From an uncultured Collinsella sp. (GTDB taxonomy: Bacteria; Actinomycetota; Coriobacteriia; Coriobacteriales; Coriobacteriaceae): DNA of 64,000 bases. Numbering within the stretch: the first letter of the stretch is position 1; the number at the start of each line of letters is the position of its first letter. The DNA lies in NCBI GenBank assembly GCA_959606065.1, contig CAUHHV010000003.1, forward strand, positions 1 to 64,000. Direction: 5' to 3'. The notes under the pieces were generated by a model. That model worked only from the letters and a program-made list of their open reading frames with translations. It had not been told where the DNA came from and made no database searches. Position numbers and translations under genes: made by a program. This document shows, piece by piece, positions 15,971 to 24,488 of this stretch.

Positions 15971-18199
15971 TTAGAAGTTGGCGTCGTTGAACTGGGTGCT
16001 CTCGAGTCCGTCGAGTTGCTGTTCGGGCGTATCTGCGACGCTCTCGAGCAGCTCAGTGGGATCGACGTTCATATTCTTACCGGCTTCGTTGCCGTTGACC
16101 AGGTCGTCCGAGAAGATGTCGACTTCCATTTCTTCGGCCTCTTCGATCTGAACCTCGAGCGGCACTTGGGTGCGCACGAGCTTAACGGCCGGGCGCATGC
16201 GGGCAAACAGCGGCACGTACTCGATGATGATGGCCGAGTTCTCGAGACCGTACCAGCGTGCCGGGCTTCCGCAGGCGCGGCGGACGGCGTACTTGATGGC
16301 CATCACGCGGTGGTCATTGCGGTTGATGTCCGTTTCGGGGGCGAGCATCTTGCGCAGCATACAAAAACGGAAGTCGCCCACGTTGCCGCGCGTCTCGTAG
16401 ATAGAGTAGGTGTGATGCTGCGGCGGCAACTCACCCGATGCCATCAGGTCGCCAACGATCTGGCGTAGGTAGGCGTTGACGCGCTGATTGACCTTAAAGC
16501 CCAGGTCCAAGCGCACGCGGAATAGGAAGTCTGTGCCAAAGGTCTCGACGGAATACTCGTGCGTATAGGGCTCGTCGGTAACGTGCACGTTGATGAACCA
16601 GTATGCCTTGGCGCGCTTGGGATGCTTATCCAAGATGGAATAGAGCACGTCGCGGTCGAGCGTGAGCGGGTCGGGGCTGTTGGTGAGGAACACCAGATTG
16701 TCGGCGAGCACGGGGTAGGTCTCGTCGTTGCGCAGGCGGTTGAGCTGGTCAATGTACTTGGAGACGGGCAGCAGGATCGTCTGCGTGCGCTCGATGGCGG
16801 TGCCGCGGCGCCACACGTACATAAGGCCAAACAGCAGCGAGGCCAAGAAGATCATTACGTAGCCGCCGTCAAAGAACATGGTGAGGCACGAGGCGAAGAA
16901 GCACAGCTCAATGGCACCGAAGAGCAGGGCGAAGACGCAGGCGCCCAGCTTGTGCTTGAGGATGCCGGCGATATAGCTCGTCAGCAGCGTGGTGGTCATA
17001 AGCATGGTCACGGTAATGGCGAGGCCATAGGCGCTCTCCATGCGCTCGGAGTTCTGGAACAGCAGCACAATGAAGATGCAGCCGACCCACATGATGTTGT
17101 TGACGAGTGGAATATAGAGCTGACCCTTGGTGTCGCTGGGGTAGTGGATGCGCAGGTGCGGCATGAGATTGAGACGGGTTGCCTCGGATACCAGCGAGAA
17201 CGAGCCGGTGATGAGCGCCTGCGAGGCGATGATGGCCGCTACGGCCGAAAGCACGATGGCAAAGGGGCGCAGGGGCTCGGGGAGCATCATATAGAACGGG
17301 TTGACGATATCCATCGCAAGCATCTGGGGGTTGGAGTTATTGGCGAGCAGCCAAGCTCCCTGACCCAGATAGTTGAGGATAAGGGCCGCCTTAACAAACG
17401 GCCAGGATGCATAGATGTTTGCCTTGCCCACGTGACCCATGTCCGAATAGAGCGCCTCGGCACCGGTTGTCGATAGGAAGACAAAGCCGAGCACCATAAT
17501 GCCCGAGTGGTTGATGGGCGAGAACAGAAACATGATGCCGCGGATGGGGTTGAGCGCGCGTAGGATGGACAGGTTGCCGAGCATGTTGAACAGGCCAGCG
17601 CCTGCCAAGAACAGGAACCATAGTGTCATGAGCGGGCCGAACAGCTTGCCGATCGACGAGGTGCCGGCGCGCTGCATGGCAAACAGCCCGCAGATAATGA
17701 TGATGGTAATAATGATGACGTTGGTTTGCCCGTCACCCAAAAGCGCGTGACCCCACTCGATGGTGCGCAGGCCCTCAATGGCCGTGGTGACCGTGACCGC
17801 GGGGGTGAGGATGCCGTCGGCGAGCAGCGCCGCGCCGCCGATCATGGCGGGAAGGATCAGCCACGGTGCCACCTTGCGCACGAGACTGAACAGGGCGAAG
17901 ATGCCGCCTTCGTTGTGGTTATCGGCCTTCATGGCGATAACCACGTACTTGACCGTGGTCACGAGCGTCATGGTCCAGATGACGAGCGAAAGTGCGCCCA
18001 GAATCATATCCTCGCTGACGGTGCCGATGCCGCCGTTGTTGGCGACGATCGATTTCATGGTGTACATAGGGCTCGTGCCGATGTCGCCATAGACGACGCC
18101 GAGCGTTACGAGCAGCATGCCAGCGGAGAGGGGGATGGCTCCGTGCCCGCCTTGCCCGCGCTGGTCTTGGAGGTTTGCCTCCAGTTTGTTGTGTGCCAC
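15971..18199 (-). CDS. kup: Low-affinity potassium uptake transporter, KUP family
   Basis: A 742-residue KUP/HAK/KT potassium symporter. The first membrane helix carries GVVYGDIGTSPMYTMKSI, the family signature. GALSLVIWTMTLVTTVKYV and NEGGIFALFSL follow, with about 12 membrane helices to residue ~460. A cytoplasmic C-terminal domain of about 280 residues follows, with an acidic tail. The GTG at 18197-18199 is preferred because AAGGGAG sits 6 bases upstream; an ATG six codons earlier contains that site. A TAGACA/TGTCTA inverted repeat overlaps the leader. It converges on bsh. It may assist growth at low potassium or osmotic stress in the gut; this is inferred. Confidence 0.93.
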   Translation of the reverse strand: MAHNKLEANLQDQRGQGGHGAIPLSAGMLLVTLGVVYGDIGTSPMYTMKSIVANNGGIGTVSEDMILGALSLVIWTMTLVTTVKYVVIAMKADNHNEGGIFALFSLVRKVAPWLILPAMIGGAALLADGILTPAVTVTTAIEGLRTIEWGHALLGDGQTNVIIITIIIICGLFAMQRAGTSSIGKLFGPLMTLWFLFLAGAGLFNMLGNLSILRALNPIRGIMFLFSPINHSGIMVLGFVFLSTTGAEALYSDMGHVGKANIYASWPFVKAALILNYLGQGAWLLANNSNPQMLAMDIVNPFYMMLPEPLRPFAIVLSAVAAIIASQALITGSFSLVSEATRLNLMPHLRIHYPSDTKGQLYIPLVNNIMWVGCIFIVLLFQNSERMESAYGLAITVTMLMTTTLLTSYIAGILKHKLGACVFALLFGAIELCFFASCLTMFFDGGYVMIFLASLLFGLMYVWRRGTAIERTQTILLPVSKYIDQLNRLRNDETYPVLADNLVFLTNSPDPLTLDRDVLYSILDKHPKRAKAYWFINVHVTDEPYTHEYSVETFGTDFLFRVRLDLGFKVNQRVNAYLRQIVGDLMASGELPPQHHTYSIYETRGNVGDFRFCMLRKMLAPETDINRNDHRVMAIKYAVRRACGSPARWYGLENSAIIIEYVPLFARMRPAVKLVRTQVPLEVQIEEAEEMEVDIFSDDLVNGNEAGKNMNVDPTELLESVADTPEQQLDGLESTQFNDANF

Positions 18200-18297
18200 G
18201 AGGACTCCCTTAGACATCCGGTTATCTGTCTAGGACAAAAACTTTATGCCGTCTTTATACATACAAGAGCAGTTTGGCACATCGGGTTATTTTAGAC

Positions 18298-18321
18298 AAT
18301 AATCCTCAGCTGGGGATTATT
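18298..18321 (-). terminator. Possible weak terminator of the EamA gene
   Basis: A perfect 8-bp stem AATAATCC (18298-18305) with 18314-18321 and an 8-base loop lies between the EamA stop and kup. On the minus strand it is followed by GTCTAAAA rather than a T run, so termination would be inefficient. Confidence 0.4.
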
Positions 18322-18355
18322 TATCTACGCAGGTAGCATTTCAAAGCAGGGGCTT

Positions 18356-19267
18356 TTAAGCACGTGCTATCTGGGCGATGCCAGCCTTGGCGTTTGCGCG
18401 TTTGCCGGCGAGTTCGCAAAAAATCGCGCCGCCGATGATAAGCGCGGCGCCCATCAGGCGGACCGGTGTTATGGCTTCACCCAAAAGGGCGGCCGAGAAC
18501 ACGACCGCCGAAAGCGGCTCGAGGTAGCCGACGACGGCGACGGTCTGGACGGGCAGCTTGGCGACGGCGCTAAAGTAGAGCAGGCAACCAATGCCGGTGT
18601 TGACGACGCCGAGCATAGCGACGGCGCGCCAATCAATACTGGCGGCGACGCCGGCGGACAGGAATGAGGGAGCGCCCTGCGTGATGAGCGTGAGGGCCAG
18701 CGCGGTCACAAAGGCGGCGCTCACCTGGAGCGTGGAGTTCTCGAGGCCTTCGATGTGTGGCGCACCCTTGCTAGCGATGACCATCAATGCGTAGCAGAAG
18801 GCCGAGACGATGCCGCAGGCAATACCCGCAATGGGCATATTGCCGCCTAGACCTTGTGCCGCAATGAGAAAAGCACCGCAGGCGACGGCGATAAAGCCGG
18901 CGATTTTGCTGCCGGTCAGCTTTTCGCCAAAAATGAGCGGGGAGAGGGCCATAACGATGATGGGGCCACAGTAATACAACAGCGAGGAGATACCAACGCC
19001 GATCGTCTGATAGGCGCGGAACAGGAAAATCCAGCTGGCGCCCAGCGCAGCGCCCGAGACGATGAGCGCTGCGGCCTCGCGGGGGCGAGACGGAGCCTGC
19101 AGGTTATGGCGCTTGGTTATGAAGAGGATGGCGGCAAGGGTGAGAGCGCCCAAAAACGTGCGCAACAGTACGATATCGGAGCTCGGCAGCGCGATGGCAG
19201 CGGCGATGATGCCGTTGGAGCCAAACAATAGCAATGCTGCTAAGTACGTAAACAGTCCGTTGTTCAT
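18356..19267 (-). CDS. EamA/DMT-family membrane transporter
   Basis: A 303-residue transporter of the drug/metabolite superfamily with two EamA repeats, about ten hydrophobic helices in all. Each half has the usual Gly-rich packing helices and a Glu near the end of the third helix (GEKLTGSKIAGF in half one, GEAITPVRLMG in half two). Such proteins usually export amino acids, purines or toxic metabolites. The ATG at 19265-19267 follows AGAGGGGA. It is divergent from a LysR gene 118 bases away. That pairing is typical of a regulator controlling an exporter, so its substrate is probably the LysR ligand. Confidence 0.88.
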   Translation of the reverse strand: MNNGLFTYLAALLLFGSNGIIAAAIALPSSDIVLLRTFLGALTLAAILFITKRHNLQAPSRPREAAALIVSGAALGASWIFLFRAYQTIGVGISSLLYYCGPIIVMALSPLIFGEKLTGSKIAGFIAVACGAFLIAAQGLGGNMPIAGIACGIVSAFCYALMVIASKGAPHIEGLENSTLQVSAAFVTALALTLITQGAPSFLSAGVAASIDWRAVAMLGVVNTGIGCLLYFSAVAKLPVQTVAVVGYLEPLSAVVFSAALLGEAITPVRLMGAALIIGGAIFCELAGKRANAKAGIAQIARA

Positions 19268-19385
19268 GTGCTGACATCCCCTCTATATCCGAGCATGTTC
19301 ACTATGGGTGAGGTGGCTTTAGAAGAAAAGCGAATATAATGCATGGATAACATGACAAAAACTCATGTAAAGGTGGAGGGGTGTC

Positions 19386-20243
19386 GTGGAAACGAATATT
19401 CAAAAGATGCGAGTGCTGCTCGAGACGGTGCGTGCTGGCAGCTTTACGCGCGCTGCAGAGCGGCTGAGCTATTCGCAGTCGGGCGTGAGTCGCATGGTAG
19501 GCGACCTTGAGACCGATTGGGGTTTTAAGGTGCTCGACCGCAGCCGCGAGGGCGTGGTGCTTTCTGCCGATGGGCGGCAGATCATGCCGGCGGTTGAGGC
19601 ACTCTGCGAGGAGTTTGGCCGCCTGCAGCGACACGTGGACGAGATGCGTGGGCTCATGCGCGGCAAGATCTGCATTGGTACGTTTTCGAGTGTGGCGACC
19701 CATGTACTGCCGCCGGTGATTGCGCGCTTTCGCGCTGATCACCCGGATGTCGATTACGAGCTGCTGATGGGTGATTACTCCGAGATTGAGCAATGGGTGG
19801 CGGAAGGCCGCTGCGACCTGGGCTTTATTCCGCGCGAGCCACGCGGCGCCGGCATGGCGTCGCGACCGTTGGTGCAAGACGAGTTGATGGCCGTGGTGCC
19901 AGCGGACTCCTCGCTTGCCACGGCGGAGGTCGTTTCTCTTGCCGATTTAGCCAACGAGCAGTTTATTCTGCTAGAACGCGGCACTGATGACGAGATTACG
20001 CCGCTATTCCGTCGGGCGGGGCTGGCGGTGCGCTCAAAACTGTCGACTTGGGATGACTATGCGATTATGGCTATGGTCGAGGATGGCCTGGGCGTGAGCA
20101 TTCTTCCCGCGCTCATCTTGCGTCGCTGCCAGTTCGATGTTGCTGTGCGTCCGCTCGAAGGGCATCCCCATCGGCAGATCAACGCCATATATCGAACGGC
20201 CGATGTTTCGCTTGCCGCCGCTCGTTTCCTCGAATACCTCTAA
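19386..20243 (+). CDS. LysR-family regulator divergent from the EamA exporter
   Basis: A 285-residue LysR regulator. The HTH reads RAGSFTRAAERLSYSQSGVSRMVGDLE, followed by the linker and an effector domain with GKICIGTFSSVATHVLPPV and the VEDGLGVSILPALI hinge. The GTG at 19386 follows GGTGGAGGGG. The 118-base divergent spacer with the EamA gene probably holds the operator for both. It ends 167 bases before the Xre-aminotransferase gene, which has its own promoter. The effector is unknown. Confidence 0.92.
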   Translation: METNIQKMRVLLETVRAGSFTRAAERLSYSQSGVSRMVGDLETDWGFKVLDRSREGVVLSADGRQIMPAVEALCEEFGRLQRHVDEMRGLMRGKICIGTFSSVATHVLPPVIARFRADHPDVDYELLMGDYSEIEQWVAEGRCDLGFIPREPRGAGMASRPLVQDELMAVVPADSSLATAEVVSLADLANEQFILLERGTDDEITPLFRRAGLAVRSKLSTWDDYAIMAMVEDGLGVSILPALILRRCQFDVAVRPLEGHPHRQINAIYRTADVSLAAARFLEYL

Positions 20244-20307
20244 ATGCGTGCACGTCGTTATCGCCTTGGGATAAATCTCGAGGTCTTGCTCATTTTATTT
20301 ATTTTTG

Positions 20308-20392
20308 AAATTGAACTTTTCGAAATAGCACGGCGTTATACTGCTGCCTAAATTGAACTCAGGTTCAATTCGTGTTGTATAAATTGAACTTT
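20308..20392 (+). promoter_or_regulatory. TTGAAC operator array of the Xre-aminotransferase gene
   Basis: The 20-base palindrome AATTGAACTCAGGTTCAATT covers 20351-20370. The half-site AAATTGAACT also occurs at 20308-20317 and 20381-20390, so there are three direct copies plus one inverted. A TATACT -10 lies at 20337-20342, between the sites, so binding would cover the promoter and the start of the transcript. The N-terminal Xre domain encoded directly downstream is the obvious candidate to bind here. Confidence 0.7.
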
Positions 20393-20410
20393 GCCAGCAA
20401 GGAGGTTCTA

Positions 20411-21931
20411 GTGGCCCAAGAGACGTTTAGCGATCGTCTGCGACAGGCTATGTCCGATCGCGACGTTCGCCAGTCGGACGTGATCCGCGCATCGGAGATG
20501 CTCGGCAAAAAACTCGGCAAGAGTCAGATGAGCCAATATGTGAGCGGCAAGACGATTCCGCGGCGCGATGTGGCTGAGCTGCTCGCCCGTATTTTGGAGG
20601 TCGATGTTACCTGGCTGCTTGCCGGCGACGCCGATCAAGGCGAGGCATCATCACCCCGCAACGATTCCAAGCCCGAACCCCATCCCTCAGCTCAAATTGC
20701 AAGGAGCACCACCATGCGTACTTTTTCTAAATCCACCAAGCTCGATAACGTCCTGTATGACGTGCGCGGTCCCGTCGTCGACGAGGCCGCCCGTATGGAG
20801 GACGAGGGCGAGCGCATCCTCAAGCTCAATATCGGCAACCCGGCGCCCTTCGGTTTCCGCACGCCCGATGAGGTCATCAAGGACATGCGCCAGCAGCTGC
20901 CCGACTGCGAAGGCTATTCCAACTCGCGTGGCCTGTTCTCCGCGCGCAAGGCGATCATGCAGTATTCGCAGATCAAGGGCTTGCCCAACGTTCAGATGGA
21001 GCATATCTACACGGGCAACGGCGTGTCCGAGCTCATTCAGCTTTCGATGAACGCGCTGCTCGACAATGGCGACGAGATTCTGATCCCCAGCCCCGACTAT
21101 CCGCTCTGGACGGCGTGCGCAACCCTTGCCGGCGGTCATCCTGTGCACTATCTGTGCGATGAGCAGGCGGATTGGTATCCCGACCTGGAGGATATGGAGT
21201 CCAAGATCACGAGCGCGACCAAAGCCCTCGTTATCATCAACCCCAACAACCCCACGGGCTCGGTCTACCCGCGCGAGGTGCTCGAGGGCATCGTCGAGGT
21301 TGCACGCAGGCATCAGCTGATGATCTTTGCTGATGAGATCTACGACCGCCTGTGCATGGACGGCTACGAGCACGTCTCGATTGCCTCGCTCGCTCCCGAT
21401 CTGCCCTGCGTCACCTTTAGCGGTCTGTCCAAGTCGCACATGATCGCGGGCTATCGTATTGGCTGGATGGTGCTTTCGGGCAACCAGCGCTGCATGAGCG
21501 ACTTCATCATGGGCATCAACATGCTCTCCAACATGCGCCTGTGCTCCAACGTGCCGGCTCAGTCGATCGTTCAGACGGCGCTCGGTGGCCATCAGTCCGT
21601 CAACGACTACATCCGCCCCGGCGGCCGTGTCTACGAGCAGCGCAACTTTGTGTATGAGGCGCTCAACAAGATTGACGGCATCTCGGTGGTTAAGCCGCGT
21701 GCGGCGTTCTACATCTTCCCCAAGATGGATGTGAAGAAGTTCAACATTACCGATGACGAGCAGTTCGCCCTTGACCTGCTGCACGAGAAGAAGATCCTGA
21801 TCACGCGCGGCGGCGGCTTTAACTGGGCTGAGCCCGACCACTTCCGTATCGTGTACCTGCCGCGCATGGAAGTGCTCAAAGAGTCCCTCGAAGACCTCGC
21901 CGATTTCTTTGACCATTACCGTCAATCATAA
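20411..21931 (+). CDS. Fusion of an Xre-type DNA-binding domain and an AlaC-like class I aminotransferase
   Basis: A 506-residue two-part protein. Residues ~5-75 form an Xre/Cro helix-turn-helix (SDRLRQAMSDRDVRQSDVIRASEMLGK ... QMSQYVSGKTIPRRDVAELLARIL). After a short Ser/Pro linker, residues ~100-505 are a PLP aminotransferase of the alanine type. It has NIGNPAPFGF, the GNGVSELIQLSMNALLDNGDEIL block, NPNNPTGSVYP, the PLP-contact FADEIYDRL and the Schiff-base Lys in FSGLSKSHMIAGYRIGW. The GTG at 20411 follows AAGGAGG. The operator array in front suggests self-regulation by the fused domain, perhaps responding to its amino acid substrate. The likely reaction is pyruvate to alanine with glutamate. 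MocR proteins have a GntR-type, not Xre-type, head, so this is a different architecture. Confidence 0.88.
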   Translation: MAQETFSDRLRQAMSDRDVRQSDVIRASEMLGKKLGKSQMSQYVSGKTIPRRDVAELLARILEVDVTWLLAGDADQGEASSPRNDSKPEPHPSAQIARSTTMRTFSKSTKLDNVLYDVRGPVVDEAARMEDEGERILKLNIGNPAPFGFRTPDEVIKDMRQQLPDCEGYSNSRGLFSARKAIMQYSQIKGLPNVQMEHIYTGNGVSELIQLSMNALLDNGDEILIPSPDYPLWTACATLAGGHPVHYLCDEQADWYPDLEDMESKITSATKALVIINPNNPTGSVYPREVLEGIVEVARRHQLMIFADEIYDRLCMDGYEHVSIASLAPDLPCVTFSGLSKSHMIAGYRIGWMVLSGNQRCMSDFIMGINMLSNMRLCSNVPAQSIVQTALGGHQSVNDYIRPGGRVYEQRNFVYEALNKIDGISVVKPRAAFYIFPKMDVKKFNITDDEQFALDLLHEKKILITRGGGFNWAEPDHFRIVYLPRMEVLKESLEDLADFFDHYRQS

Positions 21932-21953
21932 CGACAGAGATAGTCTGTCATTT

Positions 21954-21990
21954 AACGGGCGGCCCGTAACAGATTCGGGTCGCCCGTTTT
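21954..21990 (+). terminator. Terminator after the Xre-aminotransferase gene
   Basis: AACGGGCG (21954-21961) pairs with CGCCCGTT (21981-21988), with additional inner CCCG/CGGG pairs, followed by TTTCTG. Confidence 0.85.
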
Positions 21991-22057
21991 CTGTTAAAGC
22001 TCGCGTTGTCGGCGTCTCGATCGTTTGGGTGAGTGGGGTTCGCGTGTGAACGGAAAA

Positions 22058-22126
22058 CTGTATTCCAAAATGGAATACAGTGTGCTTCAACTGGAATTGA
22101 TGTCCGTGTGTCCGCTTTTTTAGAAT
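22058..22126 (+). promoter_or_regulatory. LysR-type operator and promoter of the amidohydrolase-PTS operon
   Basis: A perfect palindrome CTGTATTCCA-AAA-TGGAATACAG covers 22058-22080. A -35 TTGATG (22097-22102) and -10 TAGAAT (22121-22126) are 18 bases apart. Transcription would start near 22133, placing the palindrome centre at about -64. That is where LysR activators bind, and a LysR gene lies at the far end of the operon (27363-28286). Confidence 0.6.
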
Positions 22127-22158
22127 GTTCTCGACAAGATGAAAGGCGGTCCCCACCA

Positions 22159-23193
22159 ATGATTATCGATGCAAATTCCTACTGGTTTGACGAGCGCATC
22201 TTCCATGACGAGACACTCTGTGAACAGTTTTTGGCCGAGGTGCCCCGCGCTTACGACACCGAGGGCTATCTGACCGTAAGCCCCACGGGCAAGCGACAGA
22301 TTGTGATCGAAAAGCCCGCTGGCTTCCCGGGCCTTAACTATATCGAGGGAGACTACACCCTTGAGAAGCGTCTGGCAGACATGGACGAGGCGGGGGTCGA
22401 TAAAGCGATTCTCAAACTCCCCGGCTGCCATGAGTGGATGTCACTCGAGATGTGCCGGCGCTTCAACGACGGTATGGCCGCTGACGCAAAAGCGTCGAAC
22501 GGTCGCTTGATACCACTTGTCGCCGTGCCTCCCTTTGGCACCGAGGCGAACCTTGAGGAACTCGATCGCAGGCTCGACGAGGGTTTCGCGGGCGTGCAAC
22601 TCTGCGCCCACTACGGCAAGCGCTATCTTGACGATCCGATCTTTTCGGGCTTTTTTGAGCGACTGAACGAACGCAGCGTCACCGTTTACGTGCACCATGT
22701 GCCCGTACCGGTCGAGCATACGTCGCTGCTCGCATACGACAACCTGCGTCGCTCCTACGGCCGTTGCGTCGACCAGACCACGGTGATCGGTCGTGAAATC
22801 TTCAGCGACTTCTTCGAGCGTTATCCCAACGTCAAGATGGTCCACTCCATGCTCGGTGGCGCTTATTTTGCGTTTAAGGAGATGCTGCTGCCGCACGGTC
22901 CCAAGCGTCCAGATGCCTCGGGTCGCTTCCAGACCGATACCGAGACGGTCTCCAAGCGTCTTGAGAACAACGTTTATTTCGACATGTCCCATGCCCAGCC
23001 CTGGGGCGAGACGCTTCTTGCCTGTGCGGTTGAAGTCCTTGGTGCAGACCATATTGTCTTTGGTACGAGTTATCCCGTTAAACGCGAGTGGCTAACAGAG
23101 GGTGTCGCCTGCGTCCGCGCTACAGATTTAAGTGATACGGACAAGGACCTTATGCTTGGCGGCACGGCACAGCGCCTGTACGGCATCGAGTGA
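22159..23193 (+). CDS. Amidohydrolase-family metal hydrolase (amidohydrolase 2 type)
   Basis: A 344-residue TIM-barrel protein of the amidohydrolase-2 group, which includes ACMSD-type decarboxylases and hydrolases of small carbonyl or amide compounds. It begins MIIDANSYWFDER, where the usual metal pair HxH of strand 1 is not evident. Later strands carry LCAHYGKRY, YVHHVPVP, KMVHSMLGG and IVFGTSYP; the last is normally FGSDYP with a metal Asp, here Thr-Ser. Several metal ligands thus look changed, so the activity may be atypical. The ATG at 22159 opens the conserved strand; the longer frame upstream crosses the operator. It is the first gene of a four-gene operon with two ceramidase-like proteins and a PTS permease. 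Function unknown beyond family. Confidence 0.75.
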   Translation: MIIDANSYWFDERIFHDETLCEQFLAEVPRAYDTEGYLTVSPTGKRQIVIEKPAGFPGLNYIEGDYTLEKRLADMDEAGVDKAILKLPGCHEWMSLEMCRRFNDGMAADAKASNGRLIPLVAVPPFGTEANLEELDRRLDEGFAGVQLCAHYGKRYLDDPIFSGFFERLNERSVTVYVHHVPVPVEHTSLLAYDNLRRSYGRCVDQTTVIGREIFSDFFERYPNVKMVHSMLGGAYFAFKEMLLPHGPKRPDASGRFQTDTETVSKRLENNVYFDMSHAQPWGETLLACAVEVLGADHIVFGTSYPVKREWLTEGVACVRATDLSDTDKDLMLGGTAQRLYGIE

Positions 23194-23219
23194 GCGACAG
23201 ATAAAGGAGGGCGTTCGCC

Positions 23220-24488
23220 ATGGATAAGGGAGAGATGAAGGCCGGAGCCGCCCGGGTGGCCATTAACTTAGAGGACGTATTGCCGTTCGACGGTTTCGAC
23301 GCACTCCGTCATGAAATCTTTGTCCGTGCCTTCGTGGTCGAAGGGATGGGGCGGCGCGCTTGCATCCTTTCACTTGAGGTTACCTCGATCGCTCCGGCCC
23401 TACTCGCCGATCTGCGTGAGGTTGTCAAGGATGTCTCCAATTGCGACGGCGCCTTTTCTTGGGTGGTCCCGACCCACACGTTTTCTGCGCCTCACGTGCG
23501 CACCCCTGGGCATCTGGCCGACACCGATGCCCGCGATCGAAATGAGCGCTATCGTGCCGCGCTCATCGCCGCGACACGCGCGGCTGTTGAGCAGGCGGTT
23601 GCGGGCATTCGCTCTGTCACGCTCGCCTCGGCGGAGGGCCACTGTCCTGTGAACGTTAACCGCGACATTGAGACGCCGGCCGGCTGGTGGCTGGGAGTAG
23701 ACCCCAAGGGGTTTGCCGACCACGCGATGCCCGTACTTGTCGCGAGGGATGCTGAGGGCGGGCTCGTTGCCATGCTTGCGACGGCTGATGTCCAGTCTTC
23801 CGTGCTCGACGGATCGCACGATTCTCAAGGGAAGCGCGTGGTGAGCGGGGACCTCTTTGGCTTTGCCGCCATGGCTCTCGAGCGCGAATTGGGCGGAGTT
23901 GTGTTGCTGCTGCCCGGTGCCGCGGGGGATCAGAGTCCGGCGGAGCGCGCCGTGACCGTTGCGTTTGATTCGACCGGGGCGAAGCAAACGTTAGATGCTC
24001 ACGAGAGTGGATATCGCATGCTGCATCGACAGGGTCGCGTTCTGAGCGATGCGTTGATTGAGGCCGTCCGTGCGGCGCGTGAGGACGATGCCATCGGCGT
24101 CGATGCTCGCACGGTCGACGTCCTTTTGCCCGCCCAGACGCGCGCCGACTTCTGCTCATTGGCCCCGCATCGAACTTATGAGTTTCATGCGGCGGGCGAA
24201 CAGCGTACGAGGGTCTATTTACTTCGGCTGGGAAATGCCGAGTTCGTTGGTATCCAGCCCGAGGTTTCGAGCTCGTTTGGCGCCGCCGTGCGCGCCGCCC
24301 GATTCTGCCCCGTGCTCTTCGCCACGCTTGTCAACGGAGGGCAGAAGTATCTGCCGGCCCCCGATGCGTACGAGAAAATCACCTATGAGGCCATGAACTC
24401 CGGCTTTGCCGCCGGTTCCCATGAGCGCCTCCTCCAAACCATCCTTGCCGCTTTAAACGCGGCGCGACAAAAAGGAGAACTTGCATGA
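23220..24488 (+). CDS. Neutral/alkaline ceramidase-like protein, first of a pair
   Basis: A 422-residue protein resembling the N-terminal zinc domain of neutral ceramidases, amidases of N-acylated amino alcohols. The resemblance rests on the opening KAGAARVAINLEDVLPFDG, the VVPTHTFSAPH motif (ceramidases have THTHSGPGG) and the LLPGAAGDQSP loop (usually GxxGDxSP). It lacks a signal peptide, unlike classical secreted ceramidases, and is far shorter than the ~650 residues of those enzymes. The ATG at 23220 follows AAAGGAGGG. Its stop overlaps the next gene by 4 bases (ATGA), so the pair is translationally coupled. The substrate is probably a small amide brought in, as a phosphate, by the PTS encoded downstream; this is inference. 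Confidence 0.65.
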   Translation: MDKGEMKAGAARVAINLEDVLPFDGFDALRHEIFVRAFVVEGMGRRACILSLEVTSIAPALLADLREVVKDVSNCDGAFSWVVPTHTFSAPHVRTPGHLADTDARDRNERYRAALIAATRAAVEQAVAGIRSVTLASAEGHCPVNVNRDIETPAGWWLGVDPKGFADHAMPVLVARDAEGGLVAMLATADVQSSVLDGSHDSQGKRVVSGDLFGFAAMALERELGGVVLLLPGAAGDQSPAERAVTVAFDSTGAKQTLDAHESGYRMLHRQGRVLSDALIEAVRAAREDDAIGVDARTVDVLLPAQTRADFCSLAPHRTYEFHAAGEQRTRVYLLRLGNAEFVGIQPEVSSSFGAAVRAARFCPVLFATLVNGGQKYLPAPDAYEKITYEAMNSGFAAGSHERLLQTILAALNAARQKGELA

